DNA of 64,000 nucleotides from Mycocentrospora acerina (Eukaryota; Ascomycota; Dothideomycetes; Pleosporales): NCBI GenBank assembly GCA_022701365.1, contig JAKUHH010000229.1, positions 62,001 to 126,000 of the forward strand, read 5' to 3'. Shown piece by piece: positions 10,991 to 20,988 of this stretch (position 1 is its first letter; each line of letters starts with the position of its first letter). The notes under the pieces were generated by a model. It saw only the letters and a program-made list of their open reading frames with translations, ran no database searches and was not told where the DNA came from. The position numbers and the translations under genes were made by a program.

Positions 10991-11653
10991 TCGTGAATGG
11001 GAATTAGTAATAGTAAGATGGGTGTGTTTTAGTTTTTCGGCGGGGCTATAGATACGTATAGAGGGAATGGACAGGCGTTTGGGAATAGGATATGGTGCTA
11101 GGACGACTGGATTATAATGGGTTGGGTTAGACTNAAAAGAGTTTTGCATGAAAGCCGGTCTCTACGTGAGTTGTCTCTGGATCAAACTAGGCATTTCAGT
11201 ATTCTAACCCAGCAAACAGGCAACAAGACCCGGCGGAAAGCTCGTGATGGTTGGAATGGGCACCCCCATCCAGACACTACCCATGTCGGCGTCACATCTC
11301 AAAGAAGTCGACATCATTGGTATCTTCCGCTATGCAAACACATATCCCATTGGCATCAAAATCATCTCCTCTGGTGTACTGCCCAATCTCGATAACATGA
11401 TTACACATCGATTCCAGGGGCTGGCGGCTGCGAAGGAAGCTTTTGAAACTGCAGGCAAGACAATGGATAAAGACGGTAATTTGGTGTTGAAAGTGCTGAT
11501 TGAGGGTTGATCGTGAATGGGAATTAGTAATAGTAAGATGGGTGTGTTTTAGTTTTTCGGCGGGGCTATAGATACGTATAGAGGGAATGGACAGGCGTTT
11601 GGGAATAGGATATGGTGCTAGGACGACTGGATTATAATGGGTTGGGTTAGACT
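10632..11653. repeat. 502-bp direct duplication flanking an ambiguous base
   Basis: Bases 10632-11133 recur at 11152-11653 with no difference that I can see. The unit covers the end of exon 3, intron 3, the last exon and the 3' flank of the dehydrogenase. The copies are separated by the only N in the window (11134) and a short stretch that is itself an error-laden version of the sequence just upstream of copy 1. This is what two overlapping contig ends joined without collapsing the overlap would look like. The second copy has no start codon or upstream exons and is not a gene. Confidence 0.9.
11152..11510 (+). pseudogene. second copy of dehydrogenase 3' end (probable assembly artefact)
   Basis: It repeats the end of exon 3, intron 3 and the final exon of the gene at 9596-10990, with the same stop at 11508-11510. 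The 5' exons are absent, so it cannot encode an enzyme. Because it abuts an N and is identical to its source, I read it as an uncollapsed overlap and not as a biological gene fragment. Confidence 0.75.
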
Positions 11654-12155
11654 GGACAATTATTTTGCCCCCGATTTGGAGTTTGAATTTGGAAATTTGT
11701 AGGTAAATAGAGCTGTTTTTACAGATGGAGTGAGTAGTTGGTAATTGAGAGTCAACTTGAGTACAAGTGTTTCCAGACCATAATGCATCAGCATGAGGGG
11801 AATATAATAATCCAAAGACTTCTACTTCGTTTTGAGCGTCTATCGCTGGAATTTAGTGGATACAATAACCATTGATTCAATACAATTAGGCACAACTTTA
11901 CGCCTTTATAGGGAGACGTTAAAAAAGTAATGGTGGTGATGTTGATATTAACAGTTGGTGAGCAAAAATCGCGACGCGTCCACACGTGTGAGGCGAAAGG
12001 CGTCCCCAGGCTTGGCAGAGTGATGCGGTAGCCTGAGAGCAAGAGCGCCCCCACTCCAGCTTGCTTCCGCTCCGACGTTCAAGTTCACGTTCACATTTGC
12101 TCTTCTCCGTCCAGTCGTCAACCTAGACAAAGGACAACATTTAAATTTCACAAAA
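11654..12155. other. intergenic spacer before CSN6
   Basis: About 500 bases, AT-rich at first and then a GC-rich stretch near 11990-12120 containing GTTCAAGTTCACGTTCACA. It is presumably the CSN6 promoter; I see no gene. Confidence 0.5.
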
Positions 12156-13610
12156 ATGGCGGAAGCTTCGGTAAATCCGCTTGTGTCGACTGCCCGCGCC
12201 TCAGACACAAGCTCCACGGTGCAACTCCACCCGCTCGTGCTCCTCACCATATCAGACTGTATTACGCGCCACACACTACGACAGCAGACAGGGCCGGTAG
12301 TTGGAGCTATCCTGGGACAGCAAAATGGCCAAGACGTCACAATGGAGGTTGCATTCCAAGCAAGGCTCAAGAGCAACGACGATGGTGAGGTAGCGCTCGA
12401 TGACGAGTGGTTCAGCAAGCGACTAGAAGACTGTACGTCTGCCTACAACCTCCAGATGGAGAGAAACTGGGGGTATGGGGACAAGCAGAGCTGATCACCA
12501 CAATAGTCAAGGACGTCCACAAGCAGCCACCACTCGACATTGTCGGCTGGTTCACTCTTGGCCCCGCCACAGGCCCAGAACCCCACGTCCTGCCCATACA
12601 CGCGCGCATATCAGAGCTCTACACCGAGTCACCCATTCTCTTCCTCTTCCACCCCGAAGCTGCATTCTCAGAAGCGACAACCGCCGGCAAGCTGCCCCTC
12701 ACCCTCTACGAGTCCGTTTACGAGAATGCGGCAACCGACCCCAACGACAAGGCTATGGATATTGATGGCGCAGTCCAGACCAAGTCTATCAAATTCAAGG
12801 AGCTGGTGTACTCTGTCGAGACGGGCGAGGCGGAGATGATCAGCGTCGACTTTGTTGCCCGCGGAGGTGGCAATGCGACTGCTATTGAGGGTTCGGCAGA
12901 GCCAGCATTATCGAATGTTGGATCCTCCAAGCCTGATGAAGCTGCGGACAAAAAGACAAAAGCCAAGCAGAAGGAGGCCGAGAAGGCATACGACACTATT
13001 GATGAGTCTGCCGTCTTGAGTCCAGACGATGACGAAAGTAAGCTAAAGCCTTTCATGCATCAAACTATCATATAAGTTCTGACACTCTCTAGTCATAACA
13101 TCGCTCACGGCTAGGATAAACGCCATACGCATGCTTAGTCGCCGCATCGCGCTCCTGCGCGCCTACCTCTCTGCCCTGCCACCATCCTACCTCTCCGACT
13201 CATCACTCCCGCTCAACTCTTCATCGGACGCCACACATCGCCTCCCACTAAATCACTCCATTTTGCGCAGCGTATCTGCCACACTTGCACGTCTCAATAT
13301 TCTCGCCCCTCCTGACTCTGCCGCCTTTACCCTTGAATCCCAGCAAGAAGCCTCCGACGTCCAACTTGTCAGCCTCCTATCATCCATCACAAACTCCATC
13401 TCTGCTGCCAAGGACCTCGGCCGCAAGAGCTCCATTGTCGAGTATGCCAAGCAATCGAGTAAAATTCGAATGCAGCCTGTTGGAACGTCAGGCGGATACG
13501 GAGGCAGTGGTGGTGGTGGTGGCGGCGGCGGCGAGTTCTTCGACACGGTTTTGGGTGGGGGGCAGGGTCGTGGGGGCTTTGCAAAGGGGTTTGGCAATGA
13601 CAGGTGGTGA
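12156..13610 (+). CDS. CSN6: COP9 signalosome subunit 6 (MPN domain)
   Basis: Three exons, 12156-12432, 12507-13037 and 13093-13610, encode 441 residues. Residues about 22-150 form an MPN domain: VQLHPLVLLTISDCITRH, VVGAILGQQNG and DIVGWFTLG. The catalytic HxH of active JAMM proteases is absent, as expected for CSN6, which supports the active CSN5 subunit in removing Nedd8 from cullins. The C-terminal helix (TSLTARINAIRMLSRRIALLRAYL) matches the part that enters the signalosome helical bundle. The second acceptor must be the TAG at 13090-13092; the next AG at about 13113 would put a stop in frame. A Lys/Glu-rich insert and a Gly-rich tail ending FGNDRW are low-complexity additions that make it longer than the human protein. 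Confidence 0.92.
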
Positions 13611-14250
13611 AGTCCTGATGGCCTACAAGCTTCAAGCACATGTTCCAATAAAAGACTGATGAGGATGCAGCAACACGGGTGGGTCGAGAATTTACGCCAA
13701 CTTGAGGAATCTCCGTCACGATGACTTTGAGGATCAACATCAGTCGCCGTGGATCGGCTGCGTGGCGTCATTAAGCTTTGTGTTCTGTGGCTACATGTTT
13801 GCCCCTCTCATCATTCTACTCGTAACCATCCTTGCTACGGCTGCTTTCATTGGATGGCTGACCACGCTGTGGGCCATGGCGGTATTCAGGATATGGCGCT
13901 GGATTCATTGAACGCAATAGAATCGCATGGCATGATTAGACATCATAAACGGCGTTTGAGAGTGGGGTGGTTAAGGGTAGCATAGCGAGCATCATGATTG
14001 TGATGAGATGAATGAGAATACGAGATATCACGTCGCACTTTATCGCTTTTGTACAATTTGAATACCGTTTGATTATGGGAATGTCTCGAGGGGATATCTA
14101 GACTGTGATCTCAGCACTTTGGACTTCCATCAAATCAACAATTAGTTGTAATAATATTTAGACCAAACAGCTACCATGCTTTGAGGACATGCTCTCTCTC
14201 TCTTTCATTTCCAAATATACAAATGAATCTTGAGCCAAAATAAAAAAAAT
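13611..14250. other. convergent spacer between CSN6 and the polymerase gene
   Basis: About 640 bases. A 69-codon frame at 13702-13911 could encode a hydrophobic two-helix peptide but lacks any other support. The rest is AT-rich 3' flank. Confidence 0.45.
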
Positions 14251-16392
14251 CTAATAAGTGACCCTCCCCTCGGGCTCCACAAACTCCAACCCCAACCCCT
14301 TAAACACCCTCCTCTCCGCCTCCTCCGGCGTCCCACTCACCCCGTCCACGCCCTCCAGCTCAACGATACTACCATCCGCCCTCCTCCGCACGCCACTACT
14401 ATCAAACTTCCACTCCTTTTCCTTCTTCGCGTAGCGCCGCAAGTCCCGCTGGAATGTGGTGCCGCCGCTCCAGCCGAGCAGGGCGCAGCCGACTGTGCGC
14501 CAGGGGGAGACGATGATGTCGACGCGGCGGTGGATGTTTGGATTTTTTATGCCGGGGGAGTGGGAGTGGGTGTGGGGATCTTGCCAGACGACGAGGGCTT
14601 TGTCGAGGGTGTCGAAGCCCGCGCCTGCACCTGTGGTGTTTGCGGAACGAAAGGGGAGGGTTTGTTGGCCGCGGTGGGTGTTGGTGAGGGAGAGGGAGAG
14701 GGTGTGGGTGATGTGGTGGGATTGTTCGAGGGATTCGACGAGTTCTTTGATGAGGTTGGCTGTGGCGGGTAGGTCGGGGTGGGAAATGATCATGTCGACG
14801 TCGCCTGAGGAGGGTTTCCCACGGCGGTAGCCTCCGACGAGGGTTAAGGTGATGCGGGGGTCGCGGAGGCGGACGGCGTGGTCGCGGACGATGGAGGCAA
14901 CGTGCTCGACTTCTGGGCGGGGGATGGGGACGAGGAATTCGTCGTAGTATTTTACGCCGATTTGCTGTACGCGGTCGAGGTCGTTCCAGCCGAACTCGAC
15001 AATGTCGTCGAGTTCGGTCCAGTGGTTGGTGTAGTAGAAGTGTCGCGCAGTCTTTGGGCCAACGCCCCAGATGTTGTGGAATGAGCGGAGGACCTTCATT
15101 GCGGCATCATTTTCCAAGTCTTCCACGGCCTGGATTCTGCCAGTGTTTTTCCACTCGACGAATAGTATGGCCGCTTTTTCATCGCATCCAGGAAGTTGGG
15201 AGATTTCGCGGGGATGGCTGAGCTTGTGTGGGTATGCTGCGATGGCGGCGATGATAGATGAGTAAGCGCGGACACCGACATCGTCGTCGATGAGTGTTCT
15301 AGCGGTACGAATCTTCCTTAGCTGGTCGATAAAGTCTTCATTGGGTCCGTTCGCGGGCGTGAAGCGTTGACAGGCGTACTTGAGGCCCTTCTTGACCCAG
15401 TCTGGCGGCTGAGGTATGTCACTGTCTTCGCCTTCGTATTCACTGGTTGTTGTCTGCAGTAGATTGGCTGTACGCACAGCGAATGACGGTACAACAGGTT
15501 GCGTAGAAGTTGCAATGCTTTTGCCTTCAGAATGACGTGAGGTGTGGTTTCCAAAGCGCTGGGTCTGATACTTAGGTTTAGGCGCTGCTGCTGCGTCTGA
15601 CTTTGCTCTATCCAATATGCTCTGCGTGAGATGCGGATGTGTGACTACCCCATTGTGGGAGACATTTGCTGCTCTAGTCACTGCAGTGAACACTGACTTG
15701 ATAGATTTGCTGTGTTTTGGTTTTGGTCGTTCCAACACTCGAGCGTGATATATCAAGCTGTCACCTAGTGGAACCAAGTGACCTTCCGACACACAAGCTC
15801 CTATCCAATCAAGCCTGATCACACATACAATGTCGTCGCCTGACTGATCCCTGGATATGTCCAAAAGAGAATCAAAATGAGTGTCATGACTCTGAGATAC
15901 GGATAAGGCAGGGCTTTGAGCTCCGAGGCGCACGTCACCGTTGGTTTCTGATTCTTCTAGGATCTCTTCCTCATTCTCCGATGCCTGCTTGCTAAACCCT
16001 CCGGAACTCCTCTTCCTCTTCTTTGAAGCACCACGCGTTGTTATCGAGCCTGAAGCTTGATTGGATGTAGGTGCAACGACTTCTTCTACTCTCAGCTTCC
16101 GCGATCTTAGCTCGAACTCCGCGCGTCTCTTAGTTCCAACTCTTCCAATGAACACCTTGGCTCTCGCGACATCGGTGGTAAGTGGCGCATTGTATCTGCG
16201 CAGGGTTTCCTTAAGCTTCCTTTCCTCATCGTGTTTGAGATGTGCGGTCAGTATTGTAATTGGTGGAATTGTGCTCAGATCTAGGTCGCATGTTTCCGAC
16301 GTTAGCGAAAGAGACCTCGCCCGCGATGTTTGCGAGGGGTGGTCTTTGCTTTCCATATCTGGAGACATGGGTGGAGTAGGCAAACAGTCCAA
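14251..16392 (-). CDS. POL4: family X DNA polymerase (Pol mu/Pol4 type)
   Basis: An intronless 713-residue protein. An N-terminal BRCT-like module spans about residues 44-220, split by a Ser/Lys-rich insert, with VIRLDWIGACVSEGHLVP as its end. Then come the 8-kDa/lyase region, two helix-hairpin-helix motifs (about 397-408 and 441-449, the second IWGVGPKTA), and the palm with GGYRRGK at 520-526. Metal ligands are Asp531 and Asp533 (DVDMII) and Asp625 (RRVDIIV). The thumb has ALLGWSGGTTFQRDLRR; residues 640-641 are Gly-Trp, as in Pol mu and TdT, where Pol beta and lambda have Tyr-Phe. Family X enzymes with BRCT domains fill gaps during non-homologous end joining in the nucleus. An alternative start is Met12. 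Confidence 0.93.
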   Translation of the reverse strand: MDCLPTPPMSPDMESKDHPSQTSRARSLSLTSETCDLDLSTIPPITILTAHLKHDEERKLKETLRRYNAPLTTDVARAKVFIGRVGTKRRAEFELRSRKLRVEEVVAPTSNQASGSITTRGASKKRKRSSGGFSKQASENEEEILEESETNGDVRLGAQSPALSVSQSHDTHFDSLLDISRDQSGDDIVCVIRLDWIGACVSEGHLVPLGDSLIYHARVLERPKPKHSKSIKSVFTAVTRAANVSHNGVVTHPHLTQSILDRAKSDAAAAPKPKYQTQRFGNHTSRHSEGKSIATSTQPVVPSFAVRTANLLQTTTSEYEGEDSDIPQPPDWVKKGLKYACQRFTPANGPNEDFIDQLRKIRTARTLIDDDVGVRAYSSIIAAIAAYPHKLSHPREISQLPGCDEKAAILFVEWKNTGRIQAVEDLENDAAMKVLRSFHNIWGVGPKTARHFYYTNHWTELDDIVEFGWNDLDRVQQIGVKYYDEFLVPIPRPEVEHVASIVRDHAVRLRDPRITLTLVGGYRRGKPSSGDVDMIISHPDLPATANLIKELVESLEQSHHITHTLSLSLTNTHRGQQTLPFRSANTTGAGAGFDTLDKALVVWQDPHTHSHSPGIKNPNIHRRVDIIVSPWRTVGCALLGWSGGTTFQRDLRRYAKKEKEWKFDSSGVRRRADGSIVELEGVDGVSGTPEEAERRVFKGLGLEFVEPEGRVTY

Positions 16393-17440
16393 GCAAGGGT
16401 GTGTTCAAGACGTATCCAAAAATCGAGCTCTGTGTTTTTCAGAGTGATAGGGTGTTGATTGGTGGATCATCGTACAAAGCGCCCGAACTAACGTGATTTT
16501 ACGCAAGATGGTTGCGAGAGCCTTTGTTGCTACTATGGCAGCACATGACTGATGTTGTCCTGAAGCGGAAGGCTGAGAACACGCGTCGCCTAGCATGCAC
16601 TCACGCGTCGCCACAAGCTTGGCAACGTGGCTTTCAACATCCGTCCAGATTTGAGTTAGCAAATTTGTCATTAATCCTGGGATGAACGTTCGCTGACAGC
16701 GGCTCGGGGTTCGCTTCACTCGTCATCTACAGCCGCGAAACACGTTTCATATAGGTAGGGGGATTGGTCACCCCATCGCCGCAGCTGCGGAAGCAGCGTA
16801 ATGCATTAAACGCTGACGTCCAAGCATGAGGTGGCCTTTGAATGTTTCCCCCGCCTCCGCCTCGTCTCGGTCGCGTTTCAACCACAGTGCCATGCATCCC
16901 TCGACTATCAAGACTTTGTCCGTAGTAAATGGTTTCCCACCTCGTCTTGCCGGAGGATTCGCCTGAATCAGCCCCAGGCTCATCTAAGGGACCCAACTAC
17001 AATCGGGCCAACATAGCGCGAACGTGAACAATGTTTCTCCTGTAGCTGATCGTTCCCGTTTTGCGTCAGGGCCCTATGTTTCAGATTTAGAGGAACTACG
17101 AATGGGTGACAGATAGGCGGCGTATATAAACGGCAGGTGGTTGCGCAATGCAATGTCTCTCGGTCGCACTTTCCCCGTCATTCCCTGTTTTTGCGTTCGT
17201 TATCCTAGGTGCTTAGATACTGTGTATCTTTCCGTAGTGCACAATACATTCTTTTTCATACCTGGCGATAGCAAGTCTCTCGTTCTTTTAAACATTCTTT
17301 TCTATTTGCTGTTCTGGAAACACCACTCGCTTCGACAATTTATACAAGTTTTGAGAACTTGATTGGAATAGCTGCTGAAGCAAACTACATTGTCGACAAC
17401 AAACCCACTTCGTCCATCAAAGTAACCACTTAAACTCAAC
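16393..17440. other. divergent spacer, polymerase gene and secreted-protein gene
   Basis: About 1 kb between two divergent genes. I see no gene in it. The TATA-like element at 17122-17130 and the pyrimidine-rich stretch after it point towards the plus-strand gene at 17441. Confidence 0.5.
17122..17130 (+). promoter_or_regulatory. TATA-like box
   Basis: The word GTATATAAA lies about 311 bases before the ATG at 17441. A TATA element fits a strongly regulated secreted-protein gene and would imply a 5' leader of roughly 250-280 bases, possibly spliced. Inferred from the motif only. Confidence 0.45.
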
Positions 17441-17974
17441 ATGCGCTCTTTCATCCTCCTCGCCATGATGGCCCTGGTCGCCTTCGTCACCGCTGTTCCC
17501 CTTCCCGCGGGTGTACCCAAATGGCAAAAGCGCACTGAACTTATCACACCTGCCGCTCCACGCTGGCAAAAGCGTGCTGAGCAATTCCGCCTTCAAGGCC
17601 TGCGCGAAGTACGAGCCTCTCTACCCTCTGAAATCTCCTCACCAACTAACCACTTCCATCAGTTTGAAATTGCTGAACGCCTCATGACTCCATCCACTGA
17701 CTCTGACTCGGACGCCGCAACATCGGAGCCTTATCTTACACGTCTACATTCTCTTCTTTCATCACACTCACCCGATCGCTCTGGAGATATCGCGCCGGGA
17801 TCTTTGGACTCGCCGCGCATGCTTCCTAGTGCGCCAGTACCTGAATCGTCAATTGAAAAGTTTTTCCGGAGCCTATGTGCTTTTGTGCATGGCGGGAGTG
17901 GAGAGAAGGCCGAGTTTGGTTATGAAGGCAAGGAGCTGGAGATGCGTAGGCCGACGGGATCGAGGCGATGGTAG
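17441..17974 (+). CDS. small secreted protein with repeated KR processing sites
   Basis: Two exons, 17441-17608 and 17663-17974, encode 159 residues. The 54-nt intron (GTACGA...CATCAG) keeps the frame and contains an ACTAACC branch motif, so I treat it as real; unspliced, the product would have 177 residues. Residues 1-18 are a signal peptide (MRSFILLAMMALVAFVTA). Next come two related units each ending in a Lys-Arg pair, VPKWQKR-TE and APRWQKR-AE, which look like Kex2 sites followed by a short AE/TE, as in pheromone and kexin-processed peptide precursors. The rest is Ser/Pro/Asp-rich with a single mature cysteine near the end. It has none of the WC...CW repeats of known alpha-pheromones. The function is unknown. 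Confidence 0.72.
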   Translation: MRSFILLAMMALVAFVTAVPLPAGVPKWQKRTELITPAAPRWQKRAEQFRLQGLREVRASLPSEISSPTNHFHQFEIAERLMTPSTDSDSDAATSEPYLTRLHSLLSSHSPDRSGDIAPGSLDSPRMLPSAPVPESSIEKFFRSLCAFVHGGSGEKAEFGYEGKELEMRRPTGSRRW

Positions 17975-18308
17975 TGGTTCGTTGATAGGAGTAGCTTCGC
18001 AAAAATAGGCAAACATTAGTCTCAAAGCTGAATTTGTTCCTGCTGGTGCGAGATCTATTGCTTGGTTGAGAGCGTCAAATACGTCCAGTCAATATGAGCT
18101 GGCTCGACCTGGCACGAGCAACATGCACGTGTTAAATGATGTAATGTTGATTGAGTTGTAAACTATCTGTCAGAGTGCCGCCTGTCCTGACATCAGTCGA
18201 GGAATCTAGAGAAACTCCGTCAACGCCTTAGGTCTACTGGTATGCGCCGGTAAAAAGCACAACTCGAAGAGTTGGAATGATCACAAAAGTTAACGCCAAG
18301 CACATGAA
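17975..18308. other. convergent spacer
   Basis: 334 bases between the 3' end of the secreted-protein gene and the 3' end of ATG3. I see nothing in it beyond probable 3' untranslated sequence. Confidence 0.5.
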
Positions 18309-19474
18309 TCACACGCCCATTGTGAAGTCGTGCTCGATACCAGGTGTGACGCTGTCATGAGTTAGCAAAGACATGGGTCACGGGACAGCTTGGAACCTTA
18401 CCTAGCCATGAACTTCAGAAAGACGACGACATATTGATCCACGCGAATAGCCACCTCGTCATCCCCGCCCTCGCTCAGCACTTCCCAGTCGTCTTTGGCA
18501 TCTTCTCCATCCTTGCTCTTCGACTGCTCGGTAAGCTTCAGCAGTCTGGTGTCGTCTACAAGACCCTCCATGCCGCTATCGAGCTTGCTGACGTCCTTGC
18601 CTGCCTTGAGCTTGGCGAGCCTGAGTTTCAGAGCTGCATCCGCACGGTCGAGTAGCACCTTCATGACAGAGGCGTGCTTGCAAGGATGTACTGATGCTGT
18701 TTTCAGAGCATGATCGAAGAACGGGAAGTCTTCGATCGTAACGGTCTTGTCCTTGTAGTCTCCAACAATATCTTCCATCATTTCTTGGGGCTTTAGTGGC
18801 ACAGATGTGGAACCGTAGCCAGATAGGTATAGTCGAGGTGTGCGGTAGTGCGCTGAGTAGCAGATGTAGAGCGTGTATGTTCGTAGGGGACTGTACTCAA
18901 GTCAGCAACCTTCTCTCCAAACAGCACCATAGTGTTCAAGGGGAACTCACGCCGAGGTGTTTGAGCCAGCCTGCGGATCTCTTATGATCGCCTCTTCGTC
19001 ATCTTCGTCATCCTCCATGTCAGGGATCTCGTCATCCTCTTCAGCGGCACCCATGTTCCCGCTCTCGTCGACTGTCCGTACATCGCGAGCCCTGGCCTCC
19101 TGGCTCGCTGCCATGCCGCCAGTCCTCAGCCAGCCGTCATCATCTGCCGCACCTTCACCAGCGGTAAACCCATCTCTTACTATTGTCTCATCTTGGCCAG
19201 CCTCGCCCGCAAAGTTGTCATCGAGTCGACGGTGGCAGGGTACGCCACGGGTTACGAGGAACTGCTTCCCTTCAGGAAGGTACGGTGCGCGCTTCGAGGG
19301 CGACGAGGCATCCGCCCACTGCCATGAGGGGAACTTGAAGACCAGGAAATCGCCAGCAAGGACAAACTCCTCTGGCGTTATCTGGCCCGTCTCGCGGAAC
19401 GTCGACGTGTGGCTGATGGCGGCGGTTCGCTCACGGAAGGTGTCGATATAGGATCGAACAAAGTTGTATGCCAT
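18309..19474 (-). CDS. ATG3: autophagy E2-like enzyme ATG3
   Basis: Three exons, 19474-18951, 18890-18402 and 18351-18309, encode 351 residues. The start MAYNFVRSYIDTFRERTAAI, the GQITPEEFVLAGDFLV segment, an acidic flexible loop (about residues 95-165), RTYTLYICYSAHYRTPRLYLSGY, the active site HPCKHASVM with Cys about 245, and the end [25 protein letters not shown] are all hallmarks of Atg3. The final 43-base exon is needed for that conserved tail: without splicing the frame stops after KFMAR. Atg3 receives Atg8 from Atg7 and conjugates it to phosphatidylethanolamine on the forming autophagosome. The gene is divergent from the oxygenase at 19777, with 302 bases between starts. Confidence 0.96.
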
Positions 19475-19776
19475 GTTGGTGGTATACAGTGTTGGTTGTG
19501 TGGGTCGTGTTTGCTTGGCTTGTGTGTATATGTGTGTGTATGCAATAGGTACTGGAATCGGGTTGCTAGGTGGAAGCCTATGGAGGGGGCGGGGTTGAGG
19601 TACCGTAGATCCGCGCTAGCATGCCACAACGCGTGTGACTGGCGTGCGTCACTGCCTTCACTCAGACATCCCATGCACATGTTGGATGTCACGCGCCGTG
19701 AAACTCCACCACCATTTCATCTTCTCTGTCGCAGTGATTCTAGTCACTTCTCCTTCAGCGTCACCGCCCGTGAAAC

Positions 19777-20988
19777 ATGACTGCAAGTGTAGGACTGCCC
19801 ATCTTGGATCTTTCCAAGACCAACAACGCCCAACAGAGAAAGGAGCTGCTCCATCAGCTCCATGACGCTCTGTTCAACGTGGGATTTCTCTACATTACAA
19901 ACCACGGCGTTGCACCGCATATCATATCAAATCTCGTCGAGCTGCTCCCAACCCTGTTTGACCAGCCGGCTCACGCCAAGGCCGCTCTATCCAAGCTGAA
20001 CTCCCCTCATTTCTTAGGTTACAGCGGGTATGCCGAAGAGACGACACTCGGCAAGAGAGATCTTCGGGAGCAGTTTGACTTTGCTACTGAACTGCCCGTC
20101 ATCTACGATCCATCTGCACGGTCTGCCGAAAACGGTGCGATATCCGAGGATGGTCGAGACTTCTCGAAGCCATACTGGCGCCTTCGTGGACCGAACCAGT
20201 GGCCTTCTGAGGAATTGGTTCCCGGGTTTCGCAAAGCTTATACAGAGTTAGGCTGCTTGCTTGTTTGTGAGGTCTCGAACGACGACTGACAAAGACACTA
20301 AAGATACCACGATGCTGTTCAGGAACTGTCATACCGCTTTGTGCAACTGGTCGAGGAAGCTTTTGACATACCCGTCGGCACTTTTGATGCATTTTTTCCT
20401 CGGCATGCCTCGACTGGTACTGAAGCATACATATGCCCTCAGCATCGTATCAAGCTGGTCCGCTATCCTCCAACTCAGTCCACAGGGGATGCCACGCGTG
20501 GACAAGGTGTAGGGGCTCACAAAGACTCAAGCGGGTGGCTTACCTTTCTGCATCAAGTCGGCAAGGAAGAGGGTCTGGAGGTGCTCGATACAACGGGTGC
20601 CTGGATTGCTGCTCCGCCTATCAAAAACAGCTTTGTAGTCAATTTTGGCAATGCCTTTGAGGCTGCTACTGAAGGTGCAGTAAAGGCTACCACTCACCGT
20701 GTGCTGGCTCCAGCCTCTACCTCTAGCCCACGATATTCCATCCCGTTTTTCCAAGGACTCCCTCTTGACTTGACCGTTTCTCAGGTTAGAACCTACATCC
20801 CTGAGTCCGTTCGCTATAAGCGCCAAACCCCCACGGCTACTGGATTCACCAGTCCCAACGTATCAACATTTCTAGACCCTCGTTGGGACAGTCTTGGCGA
20901 GTCGCAGCTTCGGAAATGGATCCGCAGTCATGAAGATGTTGGTAGGAAGTGGTACGGTGATGAGGTAGTGCAATACTACCTAAGGTAA
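19777..20988 (+). CDS. 2-oxoglutarate/Fe(II)-dependent oxygenase (isopenicillin N synthase-like)
   Basis: Two exons, 19777-20246 and 20304-20988, encode 384 residues. The 57-nt intron has a less common donor (GTTAGG), a CTGAC branch motif and an AAAG acceptor; it joins AYTE to YHDAVQELSYRF in frame. The N-terminus (LPILDLSK..., VGFLYITNHGV) is the DIOX_N domain. The iron triad is His229 and Asp231 (GAHKDSSG) and His288 (TTHRVLAP), with the 2-oxoglutarate-binding Arg300 in RYSIPFF. Members act on small molecules, in secondary metabolism or hormone-like pathways, in the cytosol. No biosynthetic neighbours are present, so the substrate cannot be guessed. An alternative GT-AG pair slightly downstream would give a shorter intron but a worse match to the family. 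Confidence 0.88.

Noticed and set aside
11152..11510. A second dehydrogenase gene
   Set aside because: It has only the 3' part, is identical to the first copy and abuts an N, so it is better explained by an assembly overlap.
13702..13911. 69-codon frame with two hydrophobic segments downstream of CSN6
   Set aside because: It has no ortholog that I recognise and lies in the probable 3' flank of CSN6; another frame overlaps the same stretch. A small membrane protein cannot be excluded, but nothing beyond hydrophobicity supports it.
17441..17974. Alpha-type mating pheromone precursor
   Set aside because: It has KR sites but no repeated Trp-Cys...Cys-Trp decapeptides typical of ascomycete alpha-pheromones.
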